This document shows, one piece after another, positions 1 to 13,000 of a stretch of 64,000 bases of DNA. A program made the position numbers and the translations under genes. The stretch spans positions 411,001 to 475,000 of the forward strand of contig CAMRHE010000651.1 of NCBI GenBank assembly GCA_947044405.1, read 5' to 3'. The notes below the pieces were generated by a model. It did not search any database, was not told the DNA's origin, and worked only from the letters and a program-made list of their open reading frames with translations. Positions within the stretch are counted from its first letter, which is position 1. Every line of letters starts with the position of its first letter. The stretch comes from Leptodactylus fallax. Lineage: Eukaryota > Chordata > Amphibia > Anura > Leptodactylidae.

Positions 1-3000
1 CTAACCCGCTGATACTGTATATCACACAGGACCGGTCACTAACCCGCTGATACTGTATATCACACAGGACGGGTCACTAACCCGCTGATACTGTATATCA
101 CACAGGACGGGTCACTAACCCGCTGATACTGTATATCACACAGGACGGGTCACTAACCCGCTGATACTGTATATCACACAGGACGGGTCACTAACCCGCT
201 GATACTGTATATCACACAGGACCGGTCACTAACCCGCTGATACTGTATATCACACAGGACGGGTCACTAACCCGCTGATACTGTATATCACACAGGACGG
301 GTCACTAACCCGCTGATACTGTATATCACACAGGACGGGTCACTAACCCGCTGATACTGTATATCACACAGGACCGGTCACTAACCCGCTGATACTGTAT
401 ATCACACAGGACCGGTCACTAACCCGCTGATACTGTATATCACACAGGACCGGTCACTAACCCGCTGATACTGTATATCACACAGGACCGGTCACTAACC
501 CGCTGATACTGTATATCACACAGGACCGGTCACTAACCCGCTGATACTGTATATCACACAGGACCGGTCACTAACCCGCTGATACTGTATATCACACAGA
601 CGCACCCGCTGATACTGTATATCACACAGGACGGGTCACTAACCCGCTGATACTGTATATCACACAGGACCGGTCACTAACCCGCTGATACTGTATATCA
701 CACAGGACCGGTCACTAACCCGCTGATACTGTATATCACACAGGACCGGTCACTAACCCGCTGATACTGTATATCACACAGGACGGGTCACTAACCCGCT
801 GATACTGTATATCACACAGGACGGGTCACTAACCCGCTGATACTGTATATCACACAGGACCGGTCACTAACCCGCTGATACTGTATATCACACAGGACCG
901 GTCACTAACCCGCTGATACTGTATATCACACAGGACCGGTCACTAACCCGCTGATACTGTATATCACACAGGACCGGTCACAAACCCCCGCTGATACTGT
1001 ATATCACACAGGACCGGCTCACTAACCCGCTGATACTGTATATCACACAGGACCGGTCACTAACCCGCTGATACTGTATATCACACAGGACCGGTCACTA
1101 ACCCGCTGATACTGTATATCACACAGGACCGGTCACTAACCCGCTGATACTGTATATCACACAGGACGGGTCACTAACCCGCTGATACTGTATATCACAC
1201 AGGACCGGTCACTAACCCGCTGATACTGTATATCACACAGGACCGGTCACTAACCCGCTGATACTGTATATCACACAGGACCGGTCACTAACCCGCTGAT
1301 ACTGTATATCACACAGGACCGGTCACTAACCCGCTGATACTGTATATCACACAGGACCGGTCACTAACCCGCTGATACTGTATATCACACAGGACGGGTC
1401 ACTAACCCGCTGATACTGTATATCACACAGGACCGGTCACTAACCCGCTGATACTGTATATCACACAGGACCGGTCACTAACCCGCTGATACTGTATATC
1501 ACACAGGACCGGTCACTAACCCGCTGATACTGTATATCACACAGGACGGGTCACTAACCCGCTGATACTGTATATCACACAGGACCGGTCAACTAACCCG
1601 CTGATACTGTATATCACACAGGACCGGTCACTAACCCGCTGATACTGTATATCACACAGGACCGGTCACTAACCCGCTGATACTGTATATCACACAGGAC
1701 CGGTCACTAACCCGCTGATACTGTATATCACACAGGACCGGTCACTAACCCGCTGATACTGTATATCACACAGGACCGGTCACTAACCCGCTGATACTGT
1801 ATATCACACAGGACGGGTCACTAACCCGCTGATACTGTATATCACACAGGACGGGTCACTAACCCGCTGATACTGTATATCACACAGGACGGGTCACTAA
1901 CCCGCTGATACTGTATATCACACAGGACCGGTCACTAACCCGCTGATACTGTATATCACACAGGACCGGTCACTAACCCGCTGATACTGTATATCACACA
2001 GGACCGGTCACTAACCCGCTGATACTGTATATCACACAGGACCGGTCACTAACCCGCTGATACTGTATATCACACAGGACCGGTCACTAACCCGCTGATA
2101 CTGTATATCACACAGGACCGGTCACTAACCCGCTGATACTGTATATCACACAGGACCGGTCACTAACCCGCTGATACTGTATATCACACAGGACCGGTCA
2201 CTAACCCGCTGATACTGTATATCACACAGGACGGGTCACTAACCCGCTGATACTGTATATCACACAGGACGGGTCACTAACCCGCTGATACTGTATATCA
2301 CACAGGACGGGTCACAACCCGCTATACTGTATATCACACAGGACGGGTCACTAACCCGCTGATACTGTATATCACACAGGACCGGTCACTAACCCGCTGA
2401 TACTGTATATCACACAGGACCGGTCACTAACCCGCTGATACTGTATATCACACAGGACCGGTCACTAACCCGCTGATACTGTATATCACACAGGACCGGT
2501 CACTAACCCGCTGATACTGTATATCACACAGGACCGGTCACTAACCCGCTGATACTGTATATCACACAGGACCGGTCACTAACCCGCTGATACTGTATAT
2601 CACACAGGACGGGTCACTAACCCGCTGATACTGTATATCACACAGGACCGGTCACTAACCCGCTGATACTGTATATCACACAGGACCGGTCACTAACCCG
2701 CTGATACTGTATATCACACAGGACCGGTCACTAACCCGCTGATACTGTATATCACACAGGACGGGTCACTAACCCGCTGATACTGTATATCACACAGGAC
2801 GGGTCACTAACCCGCTGATACTGTATATCACACAGGACCGGTCACTAACCCGCTGATACTGTATATCACACAGGACGGGTCACTAACCCGCTGATACTGT
2901 ATATCACACAGGACCGGTCACTAACCCGCTGATACTGTATATCACACAGGACCGGTCACTAACCCGCTGATACTGTATATCACACAGGACCGGTCACTAA

Positions 3001-6000
3001 CCCGCTGATACTGTATATCACACAGGACCGGTCACTAACCCGCTGATACTGTATATCACACAGGACCGGTCACTAACCCGCTGATACTGTATATCACACA
3101 GGACCGGTCACTAACCCGCTGATACTGTATATCACACAGGACCGGTCACTAACCCGCTGATACTGTATATCACACAGGACCGGTCACTAACCCGCTGATA
3201 CTGTATATCACACAGGACCGGTCACTAACCCGCTGATACTGTATATCACACAGGACCGGTCACTAACCCGCTGATACTGTATATCACACAGGACGGGTCA
3301 CTAACCCGCTGATACTGTATATCACACAGGACGGGTCACTAACCCGCTGATACTGTATATCACACAGGACCGGTCACTAACCCGCTGATACTGTATATCA
3401 CACAGGACCGGTCACTAACCCGCTGATACTGTATATCACACAGGACGGGTCACTAACCCGCTGATACTGTATATCACACAGGACCGGTCACTAACCCGCT
3501 GATACTGTATATCACACAGGACCGGTCACTAACCCGCTGATACTGTATATCACACAGGACCGGTCACTAACCCGCTGATACTGTATATCACACAGGACCG
3601 GTCACTAACCCGCTGATACTGTATATCACACAGGACGGGTCACTAACCCGCTGATACTGTATATCACACAGGACCGGTCACTAACCCGCTGATACTGTAT
3701 ATCACACAGGACCGGTCACTAACCCGCTGATACTGTATATCACACAGGACGGGTCACTAACCCGCTGATACTGTATATCACACAGGACGGGTCACTAACC
3801 CGCTGATACTGTATATCACACAGGACGGGTCACTAACCCGCTGATACTGTATATCACACAGGACCGGTCACTAACCCGCTGATACTGTATATCACACAGG
3901 ACCGGTCACTAACCCGCTGATACTGTATATCACACAGGACCGGTCACTAACCCGCTGATACTGTATATCACACAGGACCGGTCACTAACCCGCTGATACT
4001 GTATATCACACAGGACCGGTCACTAACCCGCTGATACTGTATATCACACAGGACCGGTCACTAACCCGCTGATACTGTATATCACAGAGGACCGGTCACT
4101 AACCCGCTGATACTGTATATCACACAGGACCGGTCACTAACCCGCTGATACTGTATATCACACAGGACCGGTCACTAACCCGCTGATACTGTATATCACA
4201 CAGGACCGGTCACTAACCCGCTGATACTGTATATCACACAGGACGGGTCACTAACCCGCTGATACTGTATATCACACAGGACGGGTCACTAACCCGCTGA
4301 TACTGTATATCACACAGGACGGGTCACTAACCCGCTGATACTGTATATCACACAGCGACCGGTCCGACTTCACACACCCAACCCGCTGATACTGTATATC
4401 ACACAGGACGGGTCACTAACCCGCTGATACTGTATATCACACAGGACGGGTCACTAACCCGCTGATACTGTATATCACAGAGGACGGGTCACTAACCCGC
4501 TGATACTGTATATCACACAGGACGGGTCACTAACCCGCTGATACTGTATATCACACAGGACGGGTCACTAACCCGCTGATACTGTATATCACACAGGACG
4601 GGTCACTAACCCGCTGATACTGTATATCACACAGGACCGGTCACTAACCCGCTGATACTGTATATCACACAGGACGGGTCACTAACCCGCTGATACTGTA
4701 TATCACACAGGACCGGTCACTAACCCGCTGATACTGTATATCACACAGGACCGGTCACTAACCCGCTGATACTGTATATCACACAGGACGGGTCACTAAC
4801 CCGCTGATACTGTATATCACACAGGACGGGTCACTAACCCGCTGATACTGTATATCACACAGGACGGGTCACTAACCCGCTGATACTGTATATCACACAG
4901 GACGGGTCACTAACCCGCTGATACTGTATATCACACAGGACGGGTCACTAACCCGCTGATACTGTATATCACACAGGACCGGTCACTAACCCGCTGATAA
5001 ACTGTATATCACCCCCCACACCCACAACCCGCTGATACTGTATATCACACAGGACGGGTCACTAACCCGCTGATACTGTATATCACACAGGACCGGTCAC
5101 TAACCCGCTGATACTGTATATCACACAGGACCGGTCACTAACCCGCTGATACTGTATATCACACAGGACGGGTCACTAACCCGCTGATACTGTATATCAC
5201 ACAGGACCGGGTCACTAACCCGCTGATACTGTATATCACACAGGACCGGGTCACTAACCCGCTGATACTGTATATCACACAGGACGGGTCACTAACCCGC
5301 TGATACTGTATATCACACAGGACGGGTCACTAACCCGCTGATACTGTATATCACACAGGACCGGTCACTAACCCGCTGATACTGTATATCACACAGGACC
5401 GGTCACTAACCCGCTGATACTGTATATCACACAGGACCGGTCACTAACCCGCTGATACTGTATATCACACAGGACCGGTCACTAACCCGCGAACTGATAT
5501 CACACAGGACCGGTCACTAACCCGCTGATACTGTATATCACACAGGACCGGTCACTAACCCGCTGATACTGTATATCACACAGGACGGGTCACTAACCCG
5601 CTGATACTGTATATCACACAGGACGGGTCACTAACCCGCTGATACTGTATATCACACAGGACGGGTCACTAACCCGCTGATACTGTATATCACACAGGAC
5701 CGGTCACTAACCCGCTGATACTGTATATCACACAGGACCGGTCACTAACCCGCTGATACTGTATATCACACAGGACGGGTCACTAACCCGCTGATACTGT
5801 ATATCACACAGGACCGGTCACTAACCCGCTGATACTGTATATCACACAGGACCGGTCACTAACCCGCTGATACTGTATATCACACAGGACCGGTCACTAA
5901 CCCGCTGATACTGTATATCACACAGGACCGGTCACTAACCCGCTGATACTGTATATCACACAGGACCGGTCACTAACCCGCTGATACTGTATATCACACA

Positions 6001-7251
6001 GGACGGGTCACTAACCCGCTGATACTGTATATCACACAGGACCGGTCACTAACCCGCTGATACTGTATATCACACAGGACCGGTCACTAACCCGCTGATA
6101 CTGTATATCACACAGGACCGGTCACTAACCCGCTGATACTGTATATCACACAGGACCGGTCACTAACCCGCTGATACTGTATATCACACAGGACCGGTCA
6201 CTAACCCGCTGATACTGTATATCACACAGGACCGGTCACTAACCCGCTGATACTGTATATCACACAGGACGGGTCACTAACCCGCTGATACTGTATATCA
6301 CACAGGACGGGTCACTAACCCGCTGATACTGTATATCACACAGGACCGGTCACTAACCCGCTGATACTGTATATCACACAGGACCGGTCACTAACCCGCT
6401 GATACTGTATATCACACAGGACCGGTCACTAACCCGCTGATACTGTATATCACACAGGACCGGTCACTAACCCGCTGATACTGTATATCACACAGGACGG
6501 GTCACTAACCCGCTGATACTGTATATCACACAGGACCGGTCACTAACCCGCTGATACTGTATATCACACAGGACCGGTCACTAACCCGCTGATACTGTAT
6601 ATCACAGAGGACGGGTCACTAACGCGCTGATACTGTATATCACACAGGACGGGTCACTAACCCGCTGATACTGTATATCACACAGGACCGGTCACTAACC
6701 CGCTGATACTGTATATCACACAGGACCGGTCACTAACCCGCTGATACTGTATATCACACAGGACGGGTCACTAACCCGCTGATACTGTATATCACACAGG
6801 ACCGGTCACTAACCCGCTGATACTGTATATCACAGAGGACGGGTCACTAACCCGCTGATACTGTATATCACACAGGACGGGTCACTAACCCGCTGATACT
6901 GTATATCACACAGGACCGGTCACTAACCCGCTGATACTGTATATCACACAGGACCGGTCACTAACCCGCTGATACTGTATATCACACAGGACGGGTCACT
7001 AACCCGCTGATACTGTATATCACACAGGACCGGTCACTAACCCGCTGATACTGTATATCACACAGGACGGGTCACTAACCCGCTGATACTGTATATCACA
7101 CAGGACCGGTCACTAACCCGCTGATACTGTATATCACACAGGACCGGTCACTAACCCGCTGATACTGTATATCACACAGGACCGGTCACTAACCCGCTGA
7201 TACTGTATATCACACAGGACCGGTCACTAACCCGCTGATACTGTATATCAC
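1..7251. repeat. 38-bp tandem array (about 190 copies) in FHIP2A intron 2
   Basis: The unit is 38 bp with core CCGCTGATACTGTATATCAC, repeated head to tail from the window's first base, so the true left end is not seen. Copies are nearly identical. The main variation is one base: GACCGGTC (a perfect 8-bp palindrome) versus GACGGGTC; a rarer variant reads CACAGAGG. Every unit carries the inverted repeat TGATA-5 nt-TATCA. The array ends at 7251, about 22 bp beyond the exon 2 splice donor of FHIP2A (minus strand), so it is intronic and would be transcribed in reverse orientation. Stops occur in all frames. A few units (near 600, 980-1020, 4355-4380, 5000-5030, 5490) carry clustered indels unlike the rest. 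Confidence 0.97.
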
Positions 7252-7273
7252 TGCCTCAGAGCCAGGCACTTAC

Positions 7274-7352
7274 CGGACGTCTCTATGTAATAGTGGGTGA
7301 TGGCTTTCCAGTGATACACAAAGTCTTCCTGTAATGGCAGAGAAGGGGCGAG
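7274..7352 (-). CDS. FHIP2A: FHIP2A (FAM160B1) coding exon 2
   Basis: Read on the minus strand from 7352, the 79-bp exon encodes [18 protein letters not shown] followed by THYYIETS and one extra base (phase 1). I recognise this as residues 16-41 of vertebrate FHIP2A. The acceptor is a run of pyrimidines ending TTTTGCAG (7353-7360), and the donor is GTAAGT (7273-7268). FHIP2A is the FHIP subunit of FTS-Hook-FHIP complexes, which link cargo to dynein/dynactin; from the literature it is tied to Hook2 and Rab1A-positive ER-Golgi carriers in the cytoplasm. The exon is too short for simple ORF finding and shows up only through its splice sites and protein match. About 95% of the protein (human ~765 aa) must lie to the left of the window. 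Confidence 0.95.
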
Positions 7353-7441
7353 CTGCAAAAAAAAAGAAGAAACATGCTAAATGCTGCACTACAGCATACA
7401 TGTCACACCTCTAATCCAGAGCGCAGTGCTGCCGCTACATA

Positions 7442-7956
7442 CAGTACAGACCAAAAGTTTGGACACACCTTCTCATTCCAAGAGTTTTCTGTATTTTCAT
7501 GACTATAAAAATTGTAGATTCACACTGAAGGCATCAAAACTATGAATTACCACATGTGGAATTATATACTTAACAAAAAGTGTGACACAACTGAAAATAT
7601 GTCTTATATTCTAGGTTCTTCAAAGTAGCCACCTTTTGCTTTGATTACTGCTTTGCATCTCTGGGAACACCTTCAAGACTGTTGGAAGACCATTTCAGGT
7701 GACTACCTCTTGTAGCTCAGCAAGAGAATGCCAAGAGTGTGCAAAGCAGTAATCAAAGCAAAAGGTGGCTACTTTGAAGAACCTAGAATATAAGACATAT
7801 TTTCAGTTGTTTCACACTTTTTTGTTAAGTATATAATTCCACATGTGGTAATTCATAGTTTTGATGCCTTCAGTGTGAATCTACAATTTTTATAGTCATG
7901 AAAATACAGAAAACTCTTGGAATGAGAAGGTGTGTCCAAACTTTTGGTCTGTATTG
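7442..7956. mobile_element. Internally deleted Tc1/mariner-like element with ~215-bp terminal inverted repeats
   Basis: The ends read CAGTACAGACC...GGTCTGTATTG and are flanked by TA on both sides (7440-7441 and 7957-7958), the target duplication of Tc1/mariner transposons. The left arm 7442-7656 and right arm 7741-7956 are inverted copies about 215 bp long with few mismatches. The 84-bp centre holds part of the transposase 3' end (see 7665-7793). Long inverted repeats fit the IR/DR type of Tc1-like elements. The element lacks most of the transposase, so it cannot move by itself. It sits in FHIP2A intron 1, so the pre-mRNA could fold into a long hairpin. Confidence 0.9.
7665..7793 (+). pseudogene. 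Tc1-like transposase, C-terminal remnant
   Basis: Plus-strand reading from 7665 gives EHLQDCWKTISGDYLL, an in-frame TAG (7713-7715), then LSKRMPRVCKAVIKAKGGYF and EEPRI before TAA at 7791. This resembles the C-terminal tail of fish and frog Tc1-like transposases, downstream of the catalytic DDE region. All of the DNA-binding domain and the DDE catalytic core are missing, and the internal stop confirms decay. The tail overlaps the right inverted repeat of the element. It is a fossil with no expected activity. Confidence 0.8.
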
Positions 7957-8589
7957 TACATGTCACACCAATGAAGAGATGGGGGTGTAATGAAGGTACC
8001 CCCAGTATCTGGATGGTGAGAGCTGCTCATACTTGTTGGGGATGAAACCATTCTCTCTACATGTGGTCTGTGTGATCCGTGCTGTACACCATGCGTGCGC
8101 TCTCACATAATCACTGCCCCCACACCTCCTAACAGCTGGGACAGAATGGTCTAGATGGCAGCAATTCATCGACTCAACCATCCAGCAATCAATGGGGTGC
8201 ACTACTGAGAAGTAGCCTCTGAGAGCCGTGTTATAGGGTAGAAGGAGAAGGGAATTTTACACCCTCTTGTGGTAAAAGACTAAACTGTAGGAAGAGGTTT
8301 ACAACAATGTGACATTCTTATCTTGGGGCAGGATCTTTATCGTCCATGATGTCACTGCGCCACAGTGGGAGAAGTGGGCAGGGCTAAACACTTATATAAC
8401 TAGAAGCATGTCAGAGAGTGACAGCTGATTCACTGGTGTTATATACGGTCTTGTATACAGCATATAGTTGCATTGTGTATATTATTACTTTGTGCTGTAT
8501 ACATCGTGTCCTTGTGTTGTATTGATATGTTACATTGTGTCATTAGTGTAATATTGTAATATTTTATACTGTCTACATAGTCTTATGTT

Positions 8590-8995
8590 AGGTTAGAACT
8601 AGTGTTTGGGTCTCCGTCGTTCAGGTCCCTATGGGAACCCGAAAGATGGAAACCCTGTCCACTTAAAAAGTGGTTACCTGCGGACCCCATAGACTATAAT
8701 GGGGCCCGCTGGGTTTATAGTGAAACCAGCAGAGAGGAAAGTCCTCCATGTAGGACATTTGTATCCGCCGATTTTAAGCAGATTCTGTGGCGAAGTCTCA
8801 TACAGAGGTTCACACCTGCGTCCGGGTCACAGAAATCTAATCCACTTAAAGTGGTTACCCGCAGAAACCCACGGACCCTATAGAATATAATGGGGTCCGC
8901 CCCAGAAAAACGCGGAGAGAAAAGTCCCGCTTGCAGGACTCGGAGACAGAAACCCCGAATGGAGAGCGGGCGCAGGTGAGAACCCAGCCTTACAC
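8590..8995. repeat. Diverged dispersed repeat with an internal duplication
   Basis: Two related halves follow each other. TCCACTTAAAAAGTGGTTAC then GGACCCCATAGACTATAATG at about 8657-8701 recurs as TCCACTTAAAGTGGTTACCC then GGACCCTATAGAATATAATG at about 8840-8891, and both are followed by AGAGA(G/A)GAAAGTCC-like words. The end (CGCAGGTGAGAACCCAGCCT, 8970-8990) has a relative at 26171-26215. I remember this family as common in hyloid frog genomes, but its class is not clear from the sequence. Short open frames here are not credible genes. Confidence 0.6.
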
Positions 8996-9250
8996 TGCTC
9001 CAGGCTGGTGCCTGTTCACACTGTCTAGTGTAAGATTTATGGGAATCCGCTAATATTATTATTACACGGCAATGAGAACAATACAAATAGAAAGTCTTCA
9101 CATTGTATCTGGCAACCAGGGAAACTTTAATGTCCATTGATCTGATCCTATGACTACCCGACAGCAGTGTGAACCTGGACGTATAATCTCTTGTATGCAG
9201 TGCCTACAGTTACCTAGTATACAGGGGTATTGGGTTTTGTGTTAATTTTG

Positions 9251-9675
9251 TTGTGTAGTATCACATTGTATTGTCTTGTATACAGTGTTGTGTTACATTG
9301 TATTGTCTTGTATACAGTGTTGTGTTACATTGTATTGTCTTGTATACAGTGTTGTGTTACATTGTATTGTCTTGTATACAGTGTTGTGTTACATTGTATT
9401 GTCTTGTATACAGTGTTGTGTTACATTGTATTGTCTTGTATACAGTGTTGTTACATTGTATTGTCTTGTATACAGTGTTATATTGTATTGTCTTGTATAC
9501 AGTGTTATATTGTATTGTCTTGTATACAGTGTGTTACATTGTATTGTCTTGTATACAGTGTTATATTGTATTGTCTTGTATACAGTGTTATATTGTATTG
9601 TCTTGTATACAGTGTTGTTACATTGTATTGTCTTGTATACAGTGTTGTGTTACAATGTATTGCCTTGTATACAGT
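9251..9675. repeat. ~32-bp tandem array (14 copies) in FHIP2A intron 1
   Basis: The unit core is TTGTATTGTCTTGTATACAG. Early copies are 32 bp; later copies lose a few bases between the cores (29, 27 bp), so unit length shifts along the array. It contains GTATAC palindromes in each copy. Open frames across it (tandem IVLSCIQC-type peptides in all three frames) reflect the repeat only. It ends about 250 bp from FHIP2A exon 1. Confidence 0.95.
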
Positions 9676-9689
9676 CCAGTATACAGCGC

Positions 9690-10087
9690 ATTGTTGCGTT
9701 CAGCCCCGTTCACACAGTCAGTGAATAGGAAGCAGCTGCCATTGGCTCGGGCCTCAGTTCCGGCCACATCATCCCTCAGTGTCGCCCCCTGGGCGTCTCC
9801 TTTCTGCGGAGACCCCTGCTCCGATCCCCGGACCCACCCACAGGAGATTCCCCGGCCTGCGGCCTAGCTATATGAAGGCCGCGGCCGGGTCCTCGGGCTG
9901 GAGTTGTCGCCGCAGACGGTCACTCACCGCCTCCACCGCCTGCTGCAGGATGGACGTAAACTTGGAGAACATCTTCTCCCGCTGCTGCTGAAGCTTCTCC
10001 CGGGAGGACCTGGAGAAATCCGAGAGCTTCTGCCGGCGCCGCTCCAGAGTGTAGACTACACGGACACACAACACACACACTGACAGA
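9690..10087 (-). promoter_or_regulatory. FHIP2A: CpG-rich DNA around FHIP2A exon 1 (5' UTR and possible promoter)
   Basis: This segment is visibly richer in CpG and GC than its surroundings (for example GGCCGCGGCCGGG near 9879-9892), as expected around a housekeeping gene's first exon. Minus-strand bases 9973-10060 form the likely 5' leader, with A at -3 of the start codon. The frame stays open upstream of the ATG to another ATG at 10113, but homology places the start at 9972. Only about 115 bp separate the ATG from the giant upstream array, so the core promoter is either in this short piece or inside or beyond the array. No TATA box was recognised. Confidence 0.5.
9928..9972 (-). CDS. FHIP2A: FHIP2A (FAM160B1) coding exon 1, start codon
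   Basis: The minus strand reads ATG at 9972-9970 and encodes MFSKFTSILQQAVEA (15 codons), then GCG|GTGAGT at 9930-9922, a good splice donor in phase 0. This matches the N-terminus of vertebrate FHIP2A; the paralogue FHIP2B starts differently (from memory MFSRLG-like), so 2A is the better fit. Joined to exon 2 it gives [15 protein letters not shown] without a gap, which confirms both exons. The protein is the cargo-side subunit of FTS-Hook-FHIP dynein adaptors. An upstream in-frame stretch (LERRRQKLSDFSRSS...) is open but lies in the presumed 5' UTR. Confidence 0.95.
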
Positions 10088-13000
10088 CACACAACAACAC
10101 AGCCGGGAGACACCGGAGCTACACACTACTGCCTCTACCGGCCACACAGCTACACTACACACAGCCGGGAGACACCGGAGCTACACACTACTGCCTCTAC
10201 CGGCCACACAGCTACACTACACACAGCCGGGAGACACCGGAGCTACACACTACTGCCTCTACCGGCCACACAGCTACACTACACACAGCCGGAGGACACC
10301 GGAGCTACACACTACTGCCTCTACCGGCCACACAGCTACACTACACACAGCCAGGAGACACCGGGACACACACTACTGCCTCTACCAACCACACAGCTAC
10401 ACAACAACACAGCCGGGAGACACCGGGACTACACACTACTGCCTCTACCAACCACACAGCTACACAACAACACAGCCGGGAGACACCGGGACTACACACT
10501 ACTGCCTCTACCGGCCACACAGCTACACTACACACAGCCGGGAGACACCGGAGCTACACACTACTGCCCTACCGGCCACACTGCTACACTACACACAGCC
10601 GGGAGACACCGGGACTACACACTACTGCCTCTACCGGCCACACAGCTACACTACACACAGCCGGGAGACACCGGAGCTACACACTACTGCCTCTACCGGC
10701 CACACAGCTACACTACACACAGCCGGGAGACACCGGGACTACACACTACTGCCTCTACCGGCCACACAGCTACACAACAACACAGCCGGGAGACACCGGG
10801 ACTACACACTACTGCCTCTACCAACCACACAGCTACACAACAACACAGCCAGGAGACACCGGGACTACACACTACTGCCTCTACCGGCCACACAGCTACA
10901 CTACACACAGCCGGGAGACACCGGAGCTACACACTACTGCCTCTACCGGCCACACTGCTACACTACACACAGCCGGGAGACACCGGGACTACACACTACT
11001 GCCTCTACCGGCCACACAGCTACACTACACACAGCCAGGAGACACCGGGACTACACACTACTGCCTCTACCGGCCACACAGCTACACAACAACACAGCCG
11101 GGAGACACCGGGACTACACACTACTGCCTCTACCAACCACACAGCTACACAACAACACAGCCGGGAGACACCGGAGCTACACACTACTGCCTCTACCGGC
11201 CACACAGCTACACTACACACAGCCGGGAGACACCGGAGCTACACACTACTGCCTCTACCGGCCACACAGCTACACTACACACAGCCGGGAGACACCGGAG
11301 CTACACACTACTGCCTCTACCGGCCACACAGCTACACTACACACAGCCGGAGGACACCGGAGCTACACACTACTGCCTCTACCGGCCACACAGCTACACT
11401 ACACACAGCCAGGAGACACCGGGACTACACACTACTGCCTCTACCAACCACACAGCTACACAACAACACAGCCGGGAGACACCGGGACTACACACTACTG
11501 CCTCTACCAACCACACAGCTACACAACAACACAGCCGGGAGACACCGGGACTACACACTACTGCCTCTACCGGCCACACAGCTACACTACACACAGCCGG
11601 GAGACACCGGAGCTACACACTACTGCCTCTACCGGCCACACTGCTACACTACACACAGCCGGGAGACACCGGGACTACACACTACTGCCTCTACCGGCCA
11701 CACAGCTACACTACACACAGCCGGGAGACACCGGAGCTACACACTACTGCCTCTACCGGCCACACAGCTACACTACACACAGCCGGGAGACACCGGGACT
11801 ACACACTACTGCCTCTACCGGCCACACAGCTACACAACAACACAGCCGGGAGACACCGGGACTACACACTACTGCCTCTACCAACCACACAGCTACACAA
11901 CAACACAGCCAGGAGACACCGGGACTACACACTACTGCCTCTACCGGCCACACAGCTACACTACACACAGCCGGGAGACACCGGAGCTACACACTACTGC
12001 CTCTACCGGCCACACTGCTACACTACACACAGCCGGGAGACACCGGGACTACACACTACTGCCTCTACCGGCCACACAGCTACACTACACACAGCCAGGA
12101 GACACCGGGACTACACACTACTGCCTCTACCGGCCACACAGCTACACAACAACACAGCCGGGAGACACCGGGACTACACACTACTGCCTCTACCAACCAC
12201 ACAGCTACACAACAACACAGCCGGGAGACACCGGAGCTACACACTACTGCCTCTACCGGCCACACAGCTACACTACACACAGCCGGGAGACACCGGAGCT
12301 ACACACTACTGCCTCTACCGGCCAAACAGCTACACTACACACAGCCGGGAGACACCGGAGCTACACACTACTGCCTCTACCGGCCACACTGCTACACTAC
12401 ACACAGCCGGGAGACACCGGGACTACACACTACTGCCTCTACCGGCCACACAGCTACACAACAACACAGCCGGGAGACACCGGGACTACACACTACTGCC
12501 TCTACCAACCACACAGCTACACAACAACACAGCCGGGAGACACCGGGACTACACACTACTGCCTCTACCGGCCACACTGCTACACTACACACAGCCGGGA
12601 GACACCGGAGCTACACACTACTGCCTCTACCGGCCACACTGCTACACTACACACAGCCGGGAGACACCGGGACTACACACTACTGCCTCTACCGGCCACA
12701 CAGCTACACTACACACAGCCGGGAGACACCGGAGCTACACACTACTGCCTCTACCGGCCACACTGCTACACTACACACAGCCGGGAGACACCGGGACTAC
12801 ACACTACTGCCTCTACCGGCCACACAGCTACACAACAACACAGCCGGGAGACACCGGGACTACACACTACTGCCTCTACCAACCACACAGCTACACAACA
12901 ACACAGCCGGGAGACACCGGGACTACACACTACTGCCTCTACCGGCCACACAGCTACACTACACACAGCCGGGAGACACCGGAGCTACACACTACTGCCT

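Larger units (their letters stand above)
7353..9927 (-). other. FHIP2A: FHIP2A intron 1
   Basis: The 2575-bp intron lies between the GTGAGT donor of exon 1 (9927-9922) and the TTTTGCAG acceptor of exon 2 (7353-7360), minus strand, phase 0. It contains a 515-bp Tc1/mariner-derived hairpin element (7442-7956), a diverged dispersed repeat (about 8590-8995) and a ~32-bp tandem array (9251-9675). The stretch 7960-8590 is low-repeat DNA with no supported gene. Around 8440-8560 there are scattered TTGTATAC-, TGTATAC- and GTTACATTG-like words resembling the 9251-9675 array, possibly a decayed relative. Confidence 0.88.

Noticed and set aside
1..7251. CRISPR array (regular 38-bp repeats)
   Set aside because: There are no unique spacers; the whole 38 bp repeats head to tail, and the DNA is vertebrate.
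9973..10113. N-terminal extension of FHIP2A from the upstream in-frame ATG at 10113
   Set aside because: The frame is open, but the extension begins in the edge of the array, and the known protein starts at MFSKF. The upstream ATG is treated as 5' UTR or non-transcribed sequence.
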